Shown here one piece after another: positions 36,514 to 45,169 of a stretch of 64,000 nt of DNA. Below the pieces are notes generated by a model. The model was not told the DNA's origin. It did no database searches and worked only from the letters and a program-made list of their open reading frames with translations. The DNA comes from Aurantimonas aggregata (GTDB lineage Bacteria; Pseudomonadota; Alphaproteobacteria; Rhizobiales; Rhizobiaceae). The first letter of the stretch is position 1. Each line of letters opens with the position of its first letter. The stretch lies in assembly GCF_010500835.1 (NCBI RefSeq), contig NZ_JAAAMJ010000009.1:62001-126000 (forward strand), read 5' to 3'. The translations under genes and the position numbers were made by a program.

Positions 36514-37280
36514 GGCGCCTCGAGGGCAAGCGCGCGCTGATCACCGGCGCCGGGCGCGGCATCGGCAAGGCCTTCGCCGAGGCCTATGTGCGCGAGGGCG
36601 CCACCGTCGTGCTGCTCGACATCGACGGCGACGCCGCAGCCCGTGCCGCAGCCGAGATCGGCGAGGGCACTGAGTGGCGCCAGCTCGACGTGACGGACGT
36701 CGACGCCGTCGACGCGGTCGTCGAGAGCCTGGCGGCCGAGGCGCCGATCGACATCCTGATCAACAATGCCGCCTTGTTCGACATGGCGCCGGTCAACGAG
36801 GTCACCGAGGCGTCCTACGACCTTCTATTTGCCGTGAACGTGAAGGGCCCGCTGTTCATGATGCGCGCCGTCTCGCGCGCGATGATCGCGGCCGGGCGCG
36901 GCGGCAGGATCATCAACATGGCGAGCCAGGCGGGCCGGCGCGGCGAGGCGCTGGTGACGGTCTACTGCGCCACCAAGGCCGCGGTGATCTCGCTAACCCA
37001 GTCGGCGGGCCTCGCGCTGATCAGGCACGGCATCAACGTCAACGCCATCGCCCCCGGGGTGGTGGACGGCGAGCACTGGGACGGCGTCGATGCGCTGTTC
37101 GCGAAATACGAGCACCTGCAGCCGGGCGAGAAGAAGCGGCAGGTCGCCGCCGAAGTGCCGTTCGGCCGCATGGGGACCGCCGAGGATCTGACCGGCATGG
37201 CGATCTTCCTCGCCTCCGATGAGAGCCGGTATGTCGTGTCGCAGACCTACAATGTCGACGGCGGCAACTGGATGAGTTGA
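36510..37280 (+). CDS. smoS: Sorbitol (L-iditol 2-) dehydrogenase, SDR family
   Basis: A 256-residue short-chain dehydrogenase oxidising sorbitol to fructose with NAD, and in homologues also galactitol. The TGAGRGIG nucleotide motif is at 12-19, NNAA at 85-88, and the catalytic Ser139, Tyr152 and Lys156 are present. [27 protein letters not shown] and the final [10 protein letters not shown] closely match Rhodobacter SmoS. It is translationally coupled to smoK by an ATGA overlap. Confidence 0.93.
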   Translation: MRRLEGKRALITGAGRGIGKAFAEAYVREGATVVLLDIDGDAAARAAAEIGEGTEWRQLDVTDVDAVDAVVESLAAEAPIDILINNAALFDMAPVNEVTEASYDLLFAVNVKGPLFMMRAVSRAMIAAGRGGRIINMASQAGRRGEALVTVYCATKAAVISLTQSAGLALIRHGINVNAIAPGVVDGEHWDGVDALFAKYEHLQPGEKKRQVAAEVPFGRMGTAEDLTGMAIFLASDESRYVVSQTYNVDGGNWMS

Positions 37281-37301
37281 ACTGCAACAGGATCGCAGGA
37301 A

Positions 37302-38078
37302 ATGTATCTGGAAAAACTTGATCTGACCGGCCGGGTCGCGGTCGTCACCGGCGCCGGACAGGGCATCGGCGAGGCCTGCGCCACGGCGCTGGCCGAGGCC
37401 GGCGCGACGGTGGTCGTCGCCGACATGGACGCCGCGCGCGTCGAGGCTTGCGTCGCGCGCCTCAAGGAAAAGGGCTACGCGGCCCACGGCGCGACGATGG
37501 ACGTGACCCGCTCGGCCGAGGTTGCGGCACTGGCCGACAAGGTGGTCGCCGATCACGGCCGCGTCGACATCCTCGTCAACAATGCCGGCGTCGCCAAGTC
37601 CGACGTGCGCGCCGAGGACACCAGCGACGAGCACTGGCGCTTCCACATGGACGTCAATCTCGACGGGCTGTTCTGGTGCTGCCGCGAGTTCGGTCGGAAG
37701 ATGCTCGAGGCCGGCTCCGGCTCGATCGTCAATATCGGCTCGATGTCGGGCTTCATCGTCAACAAGCCGCAGCCGCAGAGCTTCTACAACGCCTCCAAGG
37801 CGGCGGTGCACCATCTGACCAAGTCGCTCGCCGCCGAATGGGGCCAGCGCGGCGTTCGCGTCAATGCCGTGGCGCCGACCTATATCGAGACGCCACTGAC
37901 CAAGTTCGGGATCGAGGAAGATCCCGACATGTACAAGGTCTGGCTGGAGATGACGCCGATGGGCCGCGTCGGCCAACCCGACGAGATCGCCTCGGTCGTC
38001 CACTTCCTGGCCAGCGACGCGTCCAGCCTGATGACCGGCTCGATCGTCCTCGCCGACGGCGGCTACACCTGCTGGTGA
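37302..38078 (+). CDS. Second SDR-family polyol dehydrogenase
   Basis: A 258-residue short-chain dehydrogenase. TGAGQGIG is at 16-23, NNAG at 93-96, and the catalytic residues are Ser147 or Ser149, Tyr162 and Lys166. The last part, GSIVLADGGYTCW, is common among sugar-alcohol dehydrogenases (arabinitol, galactitol or threitol type). It lies 21 bp after smoS, so it probably acts on a further polyol or on the product of the first oxidation. The exact substrate cannot be told from sequence. Confidence 0.85.
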   Translation: MYLEKLDLTGRVAVVTGAGQGIGEACATALAEAGATVVVADMDAARVEACVARLKEKGYAAHGATMDVTRSAEVAALADKVVADHGRVDILVNNAGVAKSDVRAEDTSDEHWRFHMDVNLDGLFWCCREFGRKMLEAGSGSIVNIGSMSGFIVNKPQPQSFYNASKAAVHHLTKSLAAEWGQRGVRVNAVAPTYIETPLTKFGIEEDPDMYKVWLEMTPMGRVGQPDEIASVVHFLASDASSLMTGSIVLADGGYTCW

Positions 38079-38125
38079 TTTGATCGCCGGCCCTTCGCCG
38101 GCCCTCTCCGACTGTGCTACCCCGT

Positions 38126-38151
38126 CCCTCGCGCCCGAAAAGGCGCGGGGG
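38126..38151 (+). terminator. Hairpin between the second SDR and the kinase
   Basis: CCCTCGCGCC and GGCGCGGGGG pair over 10 bp (one G-U) around CGAAAA, and ATTCTT follows. A second, shorter stem (GCCGGC repeated around CCTTC) lies at 38086-38102. Together they may limit read-through into the kinase gene, which starts at 38175. Confidence 0.5.
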
Positions 38152-38174
38152 ATTCTTGCGTCGGGAGACTGGGC

Positions 38175-39821
38175 ATGGGCGAGGCATTCATCGGCGTGGA
38201 CGTCGGCACCGGCAGCGCGCGTGCCGGCGTCTTCGACCGCAAGGGGCAACTGCTCGGTACGGCCAAACGCGATATCCGCCTCTGGCGCGACGATCACGGC
38301 CTCGTCGAGCAGTCCTCCGCCGACATCTGGACAGCGGTCGTCGCCTCGGTGCGCGAGGCGATGGAAAAGGCCGACATCGACCCGGCCTCGGTCAGGGGTC
38401 TCGGCTTCGACGCCACCTGCTCGCTGGTCGTCGTCGGCGCGGACGGAAAGGGCCTGCCGGTCGGCCCGACGGAGGATCCCGAGCGCGACATCATCGTCTG
38501 GATGGACCATCGCGCGCTCGACCAGACCCGGCGCATCAACGAAACCAGGCATCCGGTGCTGCGCTATGTCGGCGGCGTCATTTCGCCCGAGATGGAAACG
38601 CCGAAGCTCCTGTGGCTGAAGGAGAACCGGCCCACGATCTTCGCCAGGGCGGCGCATTTCTTCGATCTTGCCGACTATCTCTCCTGGCGCGCCACGGGCA
38701 GCCTTGCCCGCTCGGTCTGCACCCTCGCCTGCAAATGGACCTATCTCGCCCACGAGGGACGCTGGGACCCCGACTATTTCCGCACCGTCGGGCTCGAGGA
38801 ACTCGCCGAGGAGGACTTCGTCCGCATCGGCGCCGAGGTCGTGGACATCGCGACGCCGCTCGGCGACGGACTCTCGCCAGCGGCGGCCGCCGATTTCGGC
38901 CTGCCGGTCGGCACACCCGTGGGCGCGCCGGTCATCGACGCGCATTCCGGCGGCATCGGCACGCTCGGCGGTCGCCGGCCGGACGGCAGCGCCGCCGAGC
39001 CCTCGGCCGAGCTGGCGCTGATCATGGGCACCTCGTCCTGCGCCATGGCGGTGACGCGCGACATCGCCTATGTCGACGGCGTCTGGGGACCGTACAAGGA
39101 CTCGCTCCTGCCCGGCTACTGGCTGCTCGAAGGCGGCCAGTCGGCCTATGGCGCGGCGCTCGACTATCTCGTCGCGCTGCATCCGGCCTTCGCGGCGGCC
39201 AAGGCGACCGCAGCGTCCGAAGGCCGTTCGGTGCTCGACCATCTGGAGCGCCGGGCGATCGAGACCGCCGGGTCGATCGAGGCGTCGGCCCGGCTCGCCG
39301 GCACGCTGAACATCGTCCCGGAATTCCTCGGCAACCGTTCGCCGGAGGCCGACCCGAACGCCACCGCCGTCATCGCCGGCCTCGGCCTCGAGACCAGCGA
39401 GGCGAGCCTCGTCCGGCTGTTCGTTGCCGGGCTCTGCGGCCTGTCCTACGGCACCGGTCAGATCGTCGAGGCGATGCGCGACAAGGGCGTCGGCCTCGGC
39501 ACGATCGTGGTTTCCGGCGGGGCGGCAAGATCGCCGCTCTTGCGCCGTATCCTCGCCGACGCGACCGGGCTGAAGGTCGCCCTGCCGCAGACAGCCGAAC
39601 CGGTCCTGCTCGGCGGCGCCATCATCGGCGCGGTGGCCGCCGGCGCGTTTCCCGACATTGCCCATGCCGCCGCGCAGATGTGCCGGGTCGGCGACGAGAT
39701 CGCGCCCAATCCGGACCTTGCCGCCTTCCACGCCCGCAAGCGCCGCGCCTACGAGATCCTGCAGCGGGCCGAACGCGAGATCCGCGCGCTCGACGCGGTC
39801 GAGGTCGGCCTCGCCGGCTGA
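38175..39821 (+). CDS. FGGY-family pentulose/ribulo-kinase
   Basis: A 548-residue sugar kinase. The N-terminal FGGY domain begins FIGVDVGTGSARAGVFD (phosphate-1 motif) and contains IIVWMDHRALDQT with a likely catalytic Asp. The C-terminal domain has GTSSCAM and VVSGGAARSPLLRRI (adenosine motif). Length and motifs match the ribulokinase-type FGGY group that phosphorylates keto-pentoses such as D-ribulose or xylulose. It would phosphorylate the ketose made by the two upstream dehydrogenases. It is 96 bp after the SDR gene with hairpins between. Confidence 0.88.
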   Translation: MGEAFIGVDVGTGSARAGVFDRKGQLLGTAKRDIRLWRDDHGLVEQSSADIWTAVVASVREAMEKADIDPASVRGLGFDATCSLVVVGADGKGLPVGPTEDPERDIIVWMDHRALDQTRRINETRHPVLRYVGGVISPEMETPKLLWLKENRPTIFARAAHFFDLADYLSWRATGSLARSVCTLACKWTYLAHEGRWDPDYFRTVGLEELAEEDFVRIGAEVVDIATPLGDGLSPAAAADFGLPVGTPVGAPVIDAHSGGIGTLGGRRPDGSAAEPSAELALIMGTSSCAMAVTRDIAYVDGVWGPYKDSLLPGYWLLEGGQSAYGAALDYLVALHPAFAAAKATAASEGRSVLDHLERRAIETAGSIEASARLAGTLNIVPEFLGNRSPEADPNATAVIAGLGLETSEASLVRLFVAGLCGLSYGTGQIVEAMRDKGVGLGTIVVSGGAARSPLLRRILADATGLKVALPQTAEPVLLGGAIIGAVAAGAFPDIAHAAAQMCRVGDEIAPNPDLAAFHARKRRAYEILQRAEREIRALDAVEVGLAG

Positions 39822-39849
39822 GGCCGGCCGCACGGCCCGGCCGGGTGCT

Positions 39850-40782
39850 TCAGCCTGCGAGGGCGCGGTCGAGGCGGGCCAGCAGCTCGTCGAGTTCCTG
39901 CAGGTCGCGGGGGCTGAGCTTCGGGCCCGGATGGCGCACATGCGCGGTGGCGATGGCGCCGCGCCGCCGCAGGATCTCCTTGCGCACCGCAAAGCCGAAG
40001 CCGAGCTGCTGCTCGTGCCGCAGGATCGGCAGATAGGCGTCGAAGACGTCCTCGGCCCCCTCCGCGTCGCCGGCGAAGAAGCGGTCGCAGACCGCGACCA
40101 GCATCTCGGGATAGGCAAAACCGGTCATCGCGCCGTCGACGCCGCGGCGCAGCTCCTGCGGCAGATGCAGGCCACCATTGCCGACGAGAATGCTGATGCG
40201 TCGTCCCTCGCCGGTATCCGAGCGCTCGCGGAGCCTGGTGATCTTGGTCAGGCCCGGGCTTTCCTCGTGCTTGAGCATGACGAGGTTGGGGAAGGCGTCG
40301 ATCAGCCGGTGCAGCACGGCGACGGACGTCACCACCGTCGTCGTCTGCGGATAGTCCTGGTAGCAGACCGGAATGTCCGGGCCGAGCCGCGACAGCACCG
40401 TCTCCCAATAGGCATAGACCTGGTCGTCGGTCTTCAGGCCAGGCAGCGGCGCCACCATCACGCCGGCTGCACCGGCATCCATGGCGTCATTCGCGAACCG
40501 CACGAGATTGTCGGTGCCGGGATTGCTGGCGCCGACGATCACCGGCCGGGCCCCGTCGATCCGGGCGAGATAGCGCGCCATGACGCTCCTAGACTCGTCC
40601 GGCGTCAGCTTGGTCGCCTCGCCGAGGAGGCCGAGGATGGTGAAGCCGCTGACGCCCTTCTCGAGATAGAAGTCGACGAGCCGGTCGACACTGTCGAGAT
40701 CGAGCCCGCCGTCATCGAGGAACGGCGTCGGGCAGATGACGAAGACGCCCTTGGTGGATTCGTTGATCAGCTGAGCGGCCAT
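39850..40782 (-). CDS. Dihydrodipicolinate synthase/N-acetylneuraminate lyase-family protein
   Basis: A 310-residue class I aldolase of the DapA family. It has the usual TPF start (VICPTPFLDDGGLD) and GEATKLTPDE. Lys171 in VMLKHEESPG is the expected Schiff-base lysine, and Tyr141 or Tyr144 in CYQDYP is the proton shuttle. Catabolic members cleave or dehydrate keto-sugar acids or related substrates; this one is not near lysine synthesis genes, so a dapA role is unlikely. It is convergent with the kinase gene (28 bp) and divergent from the hydantoin operon, so it could serve either. Confidence 0.85.
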   Translation of the reverse strand: MAAQLINESTKGVFVICPTPFLDDGGLDLDSVDRLVDFYLEKGVSGFTILGLLGEATKLTPDESRSVMARYLARIDGARPVIVGASNPGTDNLVRFANDAMDAGAAGVMVAPLPGLKTDDQVYAYWETVLSRLGPDIPVCYQDYPQTTTVVTSVAVLHRLIDAFPNLVMLKHEESPGLTKITRLRERSDTGEGRRISILVGNGGLHLPQELRRGVDGAMTGFAYPEMLVAVCDRFFAGDAEGAEDVFDAYLPILRHEQQLGFGFAVRKEILRRRGAIATAHVRHPGPKLSPRDLQELDELLARLDRALAG

Positions 40783-41157
40783 GTGGCTTCGTTCCTGTGC
40801 ATCGGCGGGTTCGCCTATCGGGGAGGTCCTGCGCTACCAAGCCGTTCGCCGCGCCGTGACCTTGCATCGAGGCGTAGCCGAGGCGACCGAGGCCAGGCAA
40901 CCCGGCGCCAGGGCAGTCTCCCGCCATCGGCGGTTGGCGGGGCAGCCTGTGGTCGGGCGCAAAGTCCTGATCCTCATGGCGTCTGGAATATTTGCGGCTA
41001 CCGCGCCCCCATCCGGGATCCTCGTATACGATTTTCTAATCATTCAACTTGATTTCGCCGCCCTGCAAATATTGCGCTCGGCACCCCGGCGTGGCTAACT
41101 GCTCATCGATTGCACCTGATGAATTTTGCGGCATCACCACGAATGGAGAATCTCCCC
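40783..41157. other. Divergent control region before the hydantoin operon
   Basis: About 375 bp with no gene. It contains the palindrome TCGTATACGA (41022-41031). AATATTTGC (40987-40995) and its exact reverse complement GCAAATATT (41065-41073) flank this palindrome. The half nearer the lyase gene is GC-rich and featureless. Confidence 0.5.
41022..41031. promoter_or_regulatory. GTATAC palindrome, possible GntR-type operator
   Basis: TCGTATACGA is a perfect 10-bp palindrome of the GTATAC kind bound by many GntR (FadR-type) regulators. No GntR gene is in the window, so the regulator would be encoded elsewhere; the operon's own regulator is LysR-type. Confidence 0.45.
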
Positions 41158-42012
41158 ATGCGCTTACGCCCCGCCACCACGTTCGCCGCGCTTCTCCTGA
41201 TGGGCCTGCCGGCGACGGTCTCTGCCCAGGAAGCACCGCTGCGTACCGCGCTCGACGGGACCTTCGCGCCGCATGCCATGCCGACCATGAGCGGCGGCGT
41301 GGAAGGCTTCAACGTCGATCTCGTCAACCTGATCGGGGAGCGCCTCGGCCGCGAGGTCGAGCTGACGTCGGCGCAGTTCTCCGGGCTCATCCCGGCGCTT
41401 CAGGCCGGCACGTTCGACTTTCTCGCCGCCCCCGTCACGGTGAACGAGGAGCGGGCTGCCAACCTCCTCTTCACCGAAGGCTTCATGGACACGAACTTCG
41501 CCTTCGTCGTGCCGACGGACGCCCCGGAATACGCCGATCTCGACGCCTTCCGCGGCAAGACCATCGCCGTCAATCGCGGCTCGGCCTATGACAGCTACCT
41601 CGCCGAGCGCGCCGACGAATACGGCTGGACGGTCGAGTCCTACGGCACCAACAGCGACGCCGTCGCTGCCGTCCTGTCCGGCCGGGCCGACGCCAACCTG
41701 GCCGGCGCCACCGTCGCGGCCTGGGCGGCACAGAAGAACCCGCAGCTGGCGCTCTCCTACGAGATCGAGACCGGCCTCGTCTGGGCGCTTTCGTTCCGGC
41801 AGGACTCGACCGAGATGCGCGACCTCGTCGACCGGGCGATCGAGTGCCTGAAGATCGACGGCTCGATGGCCGAGCTCTCGCAGAAATGGTTCGGCGTCGA
41901 GCCGACGACGGGGGCCACCATCGTCACGCCGACCCCCGGTTTTGGTGTGCCCGACTTTCCGGGCTATGCCGAGGACGATCACCAGCCGTCCTGCGACGGG
42001 CTCGCATCGTAG
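41158..42012 (+). CDS. Family 3 binding protein of the hydantoin module
   Basis: A 284-residue periplasmic binding protein. The signal peptide ends near VSAQ, and the family 3 start [18 protein letters not shown] is followed by [24 protein letters not shown] is 9 nt before ATG 41158, which decides the start over 41110. It is the first gene of an operon holding its permeases, ATPase and hydantoin enzymes, so its ligand is probably a hydantoin, an N-carbamoyl amino acid or an amino acid. Confidence 0.9.
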   Translation: MRLRPATTFAALLLMGLPATVSAQEAPLRTALDGTFAPHAMPTMSGGVEGFNVDLVNLIGERLGREVELTSAQFSGLIPALQAGTFDFLAAPVTVNEERAANLLFTEGFMDTNFAFVVPTDAPEYADLDAFRGKTIAVNRGSAYDSYLAERADEYGWTVESYGTNSDAVAAVLSGRADANLAGATVAAWAAQKNPQLALSYEIETGLVWALSFRQDSTEMRDLVDRAIECLKIDGSMAELSQKWFGVEPTTGATIVTPTPGFGVPDFPGYAEDDHQPSCDGLAS

Positions 42013-42085
42013 CCTTCAAGCTCCCGGCATTCTGGGCAAGGGGTTCGCATCGGCTTTCGTGCGGAACCCAGACGAGGCGCAAATC

Positions 42086-42835
42086 ATGACCCGCACCGCC
42101 CTCGAGATCGTCTCGTTGTCGAAGTCCTTCGGCAAGACCGAGGTCCTCTGCGACATCAGCCTGAAGGTCGCGGCCAGCGAACTCGTCTGCCTGATAGGGC
42201 CGTCGGGATCGGGCAAGAGCACGCTTCTGCGCTGCTGCAACCGCCTGGAGGAGCCGAGCTCGGGCGACATCCTGATCGGCGGCCGCAACATCCACCACGG
42301 CACCGCCCGGGACCTGCGGCGCATGCGGGTCCGCACCGGCATGGTGTTCCAAGGCTTCCACCTCTATCCGCATCTGAGCGTCATGGGTAATCTGACCCTC
42401 GCCCAGCGCAAGGCGCTCGGGCGCTCCCGCAGCGAGGCCGAGGCGAAGGCCCGGCTGATGCTGGAGAAGGTCGGGCTGTCCGAAAAGGCGGCGGCCTACC
42501 CGTCCGAACTTTCCGGGGGTCAGCAGCAGCGCGTGGCAATAGCCCGCGCCCTCGCCCTCGATCCCGACATCATGCTCTTCGACGAGCCGACTTCGGCGCT
42601 CGATCCCGAACTCGTCGGCTCCGTGCTGGCGGTCATGGCCGATCTGAAGGCGCAGGGCATGACGATGCTGGTCGTCACGCACGAGATGGGCTTCGCCCGC
42701 GAGGCCGCCGATCGCGTCGTCTTCATGGATGCCGGCGTCATCGTCGAGGAAGGAACGCCCGACGCCGTCTTCGGCGCGCCGAAGATGAAGCGGACGCAGG
42801 ACTTCCTGCAGCGGATCGACAGACGCGCGGCATGA
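42086..42835 (+). CDS. Amino-acid-type ABC ATPase of the hydantoin module
   Basis: A 249-residue GlnQ-type ATPase. It has Walker [11 protein letters not shown]-loop [12 protein letters not shown], signature LSGGQQQR, Walker [15 protein letters not shown] and switch [14 protein letters not shown] 42086 gives [16 protein letters not shown], a normal start; the in-frame ATG at 41942 lies inside the binding-protein gene and is rejected. Coupled to the next permease by a 4-bp overlap. Confidence 0.92.
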   Translation: MTRTALEIVSLSKSFGKTEVLCDISLKVAASELVCLIGPSGSGKSTLLRCCNRLEEPSSGDILIGGRNIHHGTARDLRRMRVRTGMVFQGFHLYPHLSVMGNLTLAQRKALGRSRSEAEAKARLMLEKVGLSEKAAAYPSELSGGQQQRVAIARALALDPDIMLFDEPTSALDPELVGSVLAVMADLKAQGMTMLVVTHEMGFAREAADRVVFMDAGVIVEEGTPDAVFGAPKMKRTQDFLQRIDRRAA

Positions 42836-43512
42836 GCGGCTTCGACCGGTTCCTCGCCACCTTCTTCAACCCCGTCACCATCGCCGCCTACACGCCGGCG
42901 GTGCTGGAGGGCGTCAAGGTGACGATCCTCCTGGCACTCGCCGTGACCGTCGCCGGAACGCTGCTCGGCCTTGGCCTGGCGGCGCTGCGGACCTACCGGG
43001 TCCGCCCACTCAACCTTTTGATCGTCGGTTTCGCCGACATCGGCCGGGCGCTGCCGCCGCTGGTCATCATTCTCCTCTTCTATTTTGGCCTGCCAGGCGT
43101 CGGGATCCGCCTGTCAGGGCCGATGGTGGTCTTCATCGTCCTCGCCCTGACGCTTGCGGCTTTCGCCGAGGAGGCCTTCTGGGCGGGCTTCACCACCGTC
43201 GCCAAGGGCCAGTGGGAAGCCGGCATCGCGACCGGGCTGAGCTTCACCGCGACGCTCCTCTATGTCGCCCTGCCGCAGGCCGTGCGGCTGGCGGTGCCGC
43301 CGCTGGTCAACCGCATCCTCGCCATCTCCAAGATGACGGCGCTCGGCTCGGTCGTCGGCGTGCAGGAAATCCTCGGCGCCGCGACGGCCGCCCAGAGCCT
43401 GTCGGGCAGCGCCACGCCGCTGACCATGGCGGCGATCGCCTATCTCGCCGTCTTCCTTCCCGTCGCGATCCTGGCGCGGTTCCTCGAGAGCCGCTTCGCG
43501 TGGTCGAGCTAG
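42832..43512 (+). CDS. Amino-acid-type ABC permease of the hydantoin module
   Basis: A 226-residue HisM-type permease with five predicted helices. The docking loop [26 protein letters not shown] has the family pattern. It follows the ATPase gene with an ATGA overlap and pairs with the product of 43523-44188. Confidence 0.9.
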   Translation: MSGFDRFLATFFNPVTIAAYTPAVLEGVKVTILLALAVTVAGTLLGLGLAALRTYRVRPLNLLIVGFADIGRALPPLVIILLFYFGLPGVGIRLSGPMVVFIVLALTLAAFAEEAFWAGFTTVAKGQWEAGIATGLSFTATLLYVALPQAVRLAVPPLVNRILAISKMTALGSVVGVQEILGAATAAQSLSGSATPLTMAAIAYLAVFLPVAILARFLESRFAWSS

Positions 43513-43522
43513 GGAGGCGGCG

Positions 43523-44188
43523 ATGGACGCGGTGATCCAGCAATTCTTCAATGTCGACGTGATGCTTCAGGCAGCGCCTCTCCTCCTGCAGGGCCTGTGG
43601 ATGACGGCCAAGCTGTGCCTGGCGGTGATCGGACTCGGCCTCGTCGGCGGCCTCCTGATCGCGCTCGCGAGCCTCAGTCCGCGGCGCTGGCTGCGGCTTC
43701 CCGCCATCGTCTATGTCGACATATTCCGCGCCATGCCGCCGCTGGTGCTGCTCGTCTTCATCTATTCCGGCCTGCCCTTCGCCGGGCTCGACGTCGCGCC
43801 GTTCACGGCGGTCATGCTGGCGTTCCTGCTCAACAACTCGTCCTATTACGGCGAAGTCTACCGCGCCGGCATCCAGTCCGTGCCGGCCGGGCAATGGGAG
43901 GCGGCGCGGGCCACCGGCCTCAGCGGCGTGCAGACGCTCGGCTCGGTCGTCCTGCCCCAGGCCATCCGCAACGTCCTGCCGGATCTCCTGTCGAACACGA
44001 TCGAGGTGGTGAAGCTGACGTCGCTCGCTTCCGTCGTGTCGCTCGCCGAGCTGCTCTACGCGGCCAACATGGCCCGCTCGATCACCTACAACGCCTCGCC
44101 GCTGGTGGCGGCGGCCCTCATCTACCTGGTTTTTCTCTGGCCGCTCGTGCGGCTGGTCAGCCGCTATCAGCGGCCGCTTGCGATCTGA
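43523..44188 (+). CDS. Amino-acid-type ABC permease of the hydantoin module
   Basis: A 221-residue HisM-type permease. It contains VDIFRAMPPLVLLVFIYSGLP and the docking loop GQWEAARATGLSGVQTLGSVVLPQAI. Located 10 bp after the first permease and 27 bp before the carbamoylase, so transport and hydrolysis genes are one operon. Confidence 0.91.
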   Translation: MDAVIQQFFNVDVMLQAAPLLLQGLWMTAKLCLAVIGLGLVGGLLIALASLSPRRWLRLPAIVYVDIFRAMPPLVLLVFIYSGLPFAGLDVAPFTAVMLAFLLNNSSYYGEVYRAGIQSVPAGQWEAARATGLSGVQTLGSVVLPQAIRNVLPDLLSNTIEVVKLTSLASVVSLAELLYAANMARSITYNASPLVAAALIYLVFLWPLVRLVSRYQRPLAI

Positions 44189-44215
44189 TCGCGCCGTCAA
44201 GGAAAGAAGCAAAAC

Positions 44216-45142
44216 ATGGCAGAATTCGTCGTCGGAGGCGCCCAGATGGGCCCCAACCAGAAGGCCGACAGCCGCAAAATGATCGTCGCGCGGATGCTGG
44301 CACTCATGGAAGAAGCCGCCGGCAGGGGCGTCGAGCTGGTGGTCTATCCGGAGCTGGCGCTGACGACGTTCTTCCCGCGCTGGTACATGGAGAACGAGGC
44401 GGAGGTCGACGCCTTCTTCGAGACCGAGATGCCGGGCCCCGAGACCGCGCCGCTGTTCGAGCGCGCCCGCGAGCTGCGCATGGCCATCAGCTTCGGCTAT
44501 GCCGAGAAGACCCCCGAAGGCCGGCACTTCAACACCTCGATCCTGACCGACCGGGCCGGCAACATCGTCGGCAAGTACCGCAAGATCCATCTGCCCGGCC
44601 ATTCGGAATACGACACCGAACGCGCCTTCCAGCATCTGGAGAAGCGCTATTTCGAGCCGGGCGACCTCGGCTTTCCGGTCTGGCGCAACGAGGGCGTCAT
44701 CATGGGCATGGCGATCTGCAACGACCGCCGGTGGCCGGAGACCTATCGCTGCCTCGGCCTGCAGGGCGTCGAACTCGTGATGCTCGGCTACAACACGCCG
44801 TCGGTGAACAGCCAGATGAGCGCCGAAGGCCTGAAGGAGCGGCTGTTCCACTCCGAACTGTCGATGCAGGCCGGCGCCTACCAGAATTCGACCTACGTCG
44901 TCGGCATCGCCAAGGCGGGCGTCGAGGACGGCCATCCGCTGATGGGCGGCTCAATCATCGTCGACCCCGACGGCTTCGTCGTGGCGCGGGCCGAGAGCGA
45001 GGAGGACGAGCTGATCGTCGCTTCCTGCGACTTCGCCAAATGCGCCTTCGGCAAGTCGACCATCTTCGATTTCGCCCGGCATCGCCGGATCGAGCATTAT
45101 CAGCGGATCACCGAACAGGCCGGCGTCATCGTCGAGGTCTGA
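44216..45142 (+). CDS. N-carbamoyl-D-amino-acid hydrolase
   Basis: A 308-residue nitrilase-superfamily enzyme that hydrolyses N-carbamoyl-D-amino acids to the free D-amino acid, ammonia and CO2. The catalytic triad is Glu46 (VYPELALTTFFPRW), Lys123 (YRKIHLPGH) and Cys168 (MAICNDRRWPE). The sequence around each residue closely matches Agrobacterium D-carbamoylase, which has about 304 residues. It acts after the hydantoinase encoded next. Other N-carbamoyl substrates, such as beta-ureido acids, remain possible. Confidence 0.92.
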   Translation: MAEFVVGGAQMGPNQKADSRKMIVARMLALMEEAAGRGVELVVYPELALTTFFPRWYMENEAEVDAFFETEMPGPETAPLFERARELRMAISFGYAEKTPEGRHFNTSILTDRAGNIVGKYRKIHLPGHSEYDTERAFQHLEKRYFEPGDLGFPVWRNEGVIMGMAICNDRRWPETYRCLGLQGVELVMLGYNTPSVNSQMSAEGLKERLFHSELSMQAGAYQNSTYVVGIAKAGVEDGHPLMGGSIIVDPDGFVVARAESEEDELIVASCDFAKCAFGKSTIFDFARHRRIEHYQRITEQAGVIVEV

Positions 45143-45169
45143 TCGACGCAAGCAAGGGAGGTTGAGCCG

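Noticed and set aside
39822-39842. Bidirectional terminator between the kinase and lyase genes
   Set aside because: GGCCGG and CCGGCC can pair, but the 6-bp stem lies in a uniformly GC-rich run with several alternative pairings and no T-run. Too weak to list as a feature.
36993-40118. Open frame of about 1,040 codons on the - strand
   Set aside because: It is antisense to smoS, the second SDR and the kinase and has no recognisable domain. Composition is typical of the reverse complement of high-GC genes.
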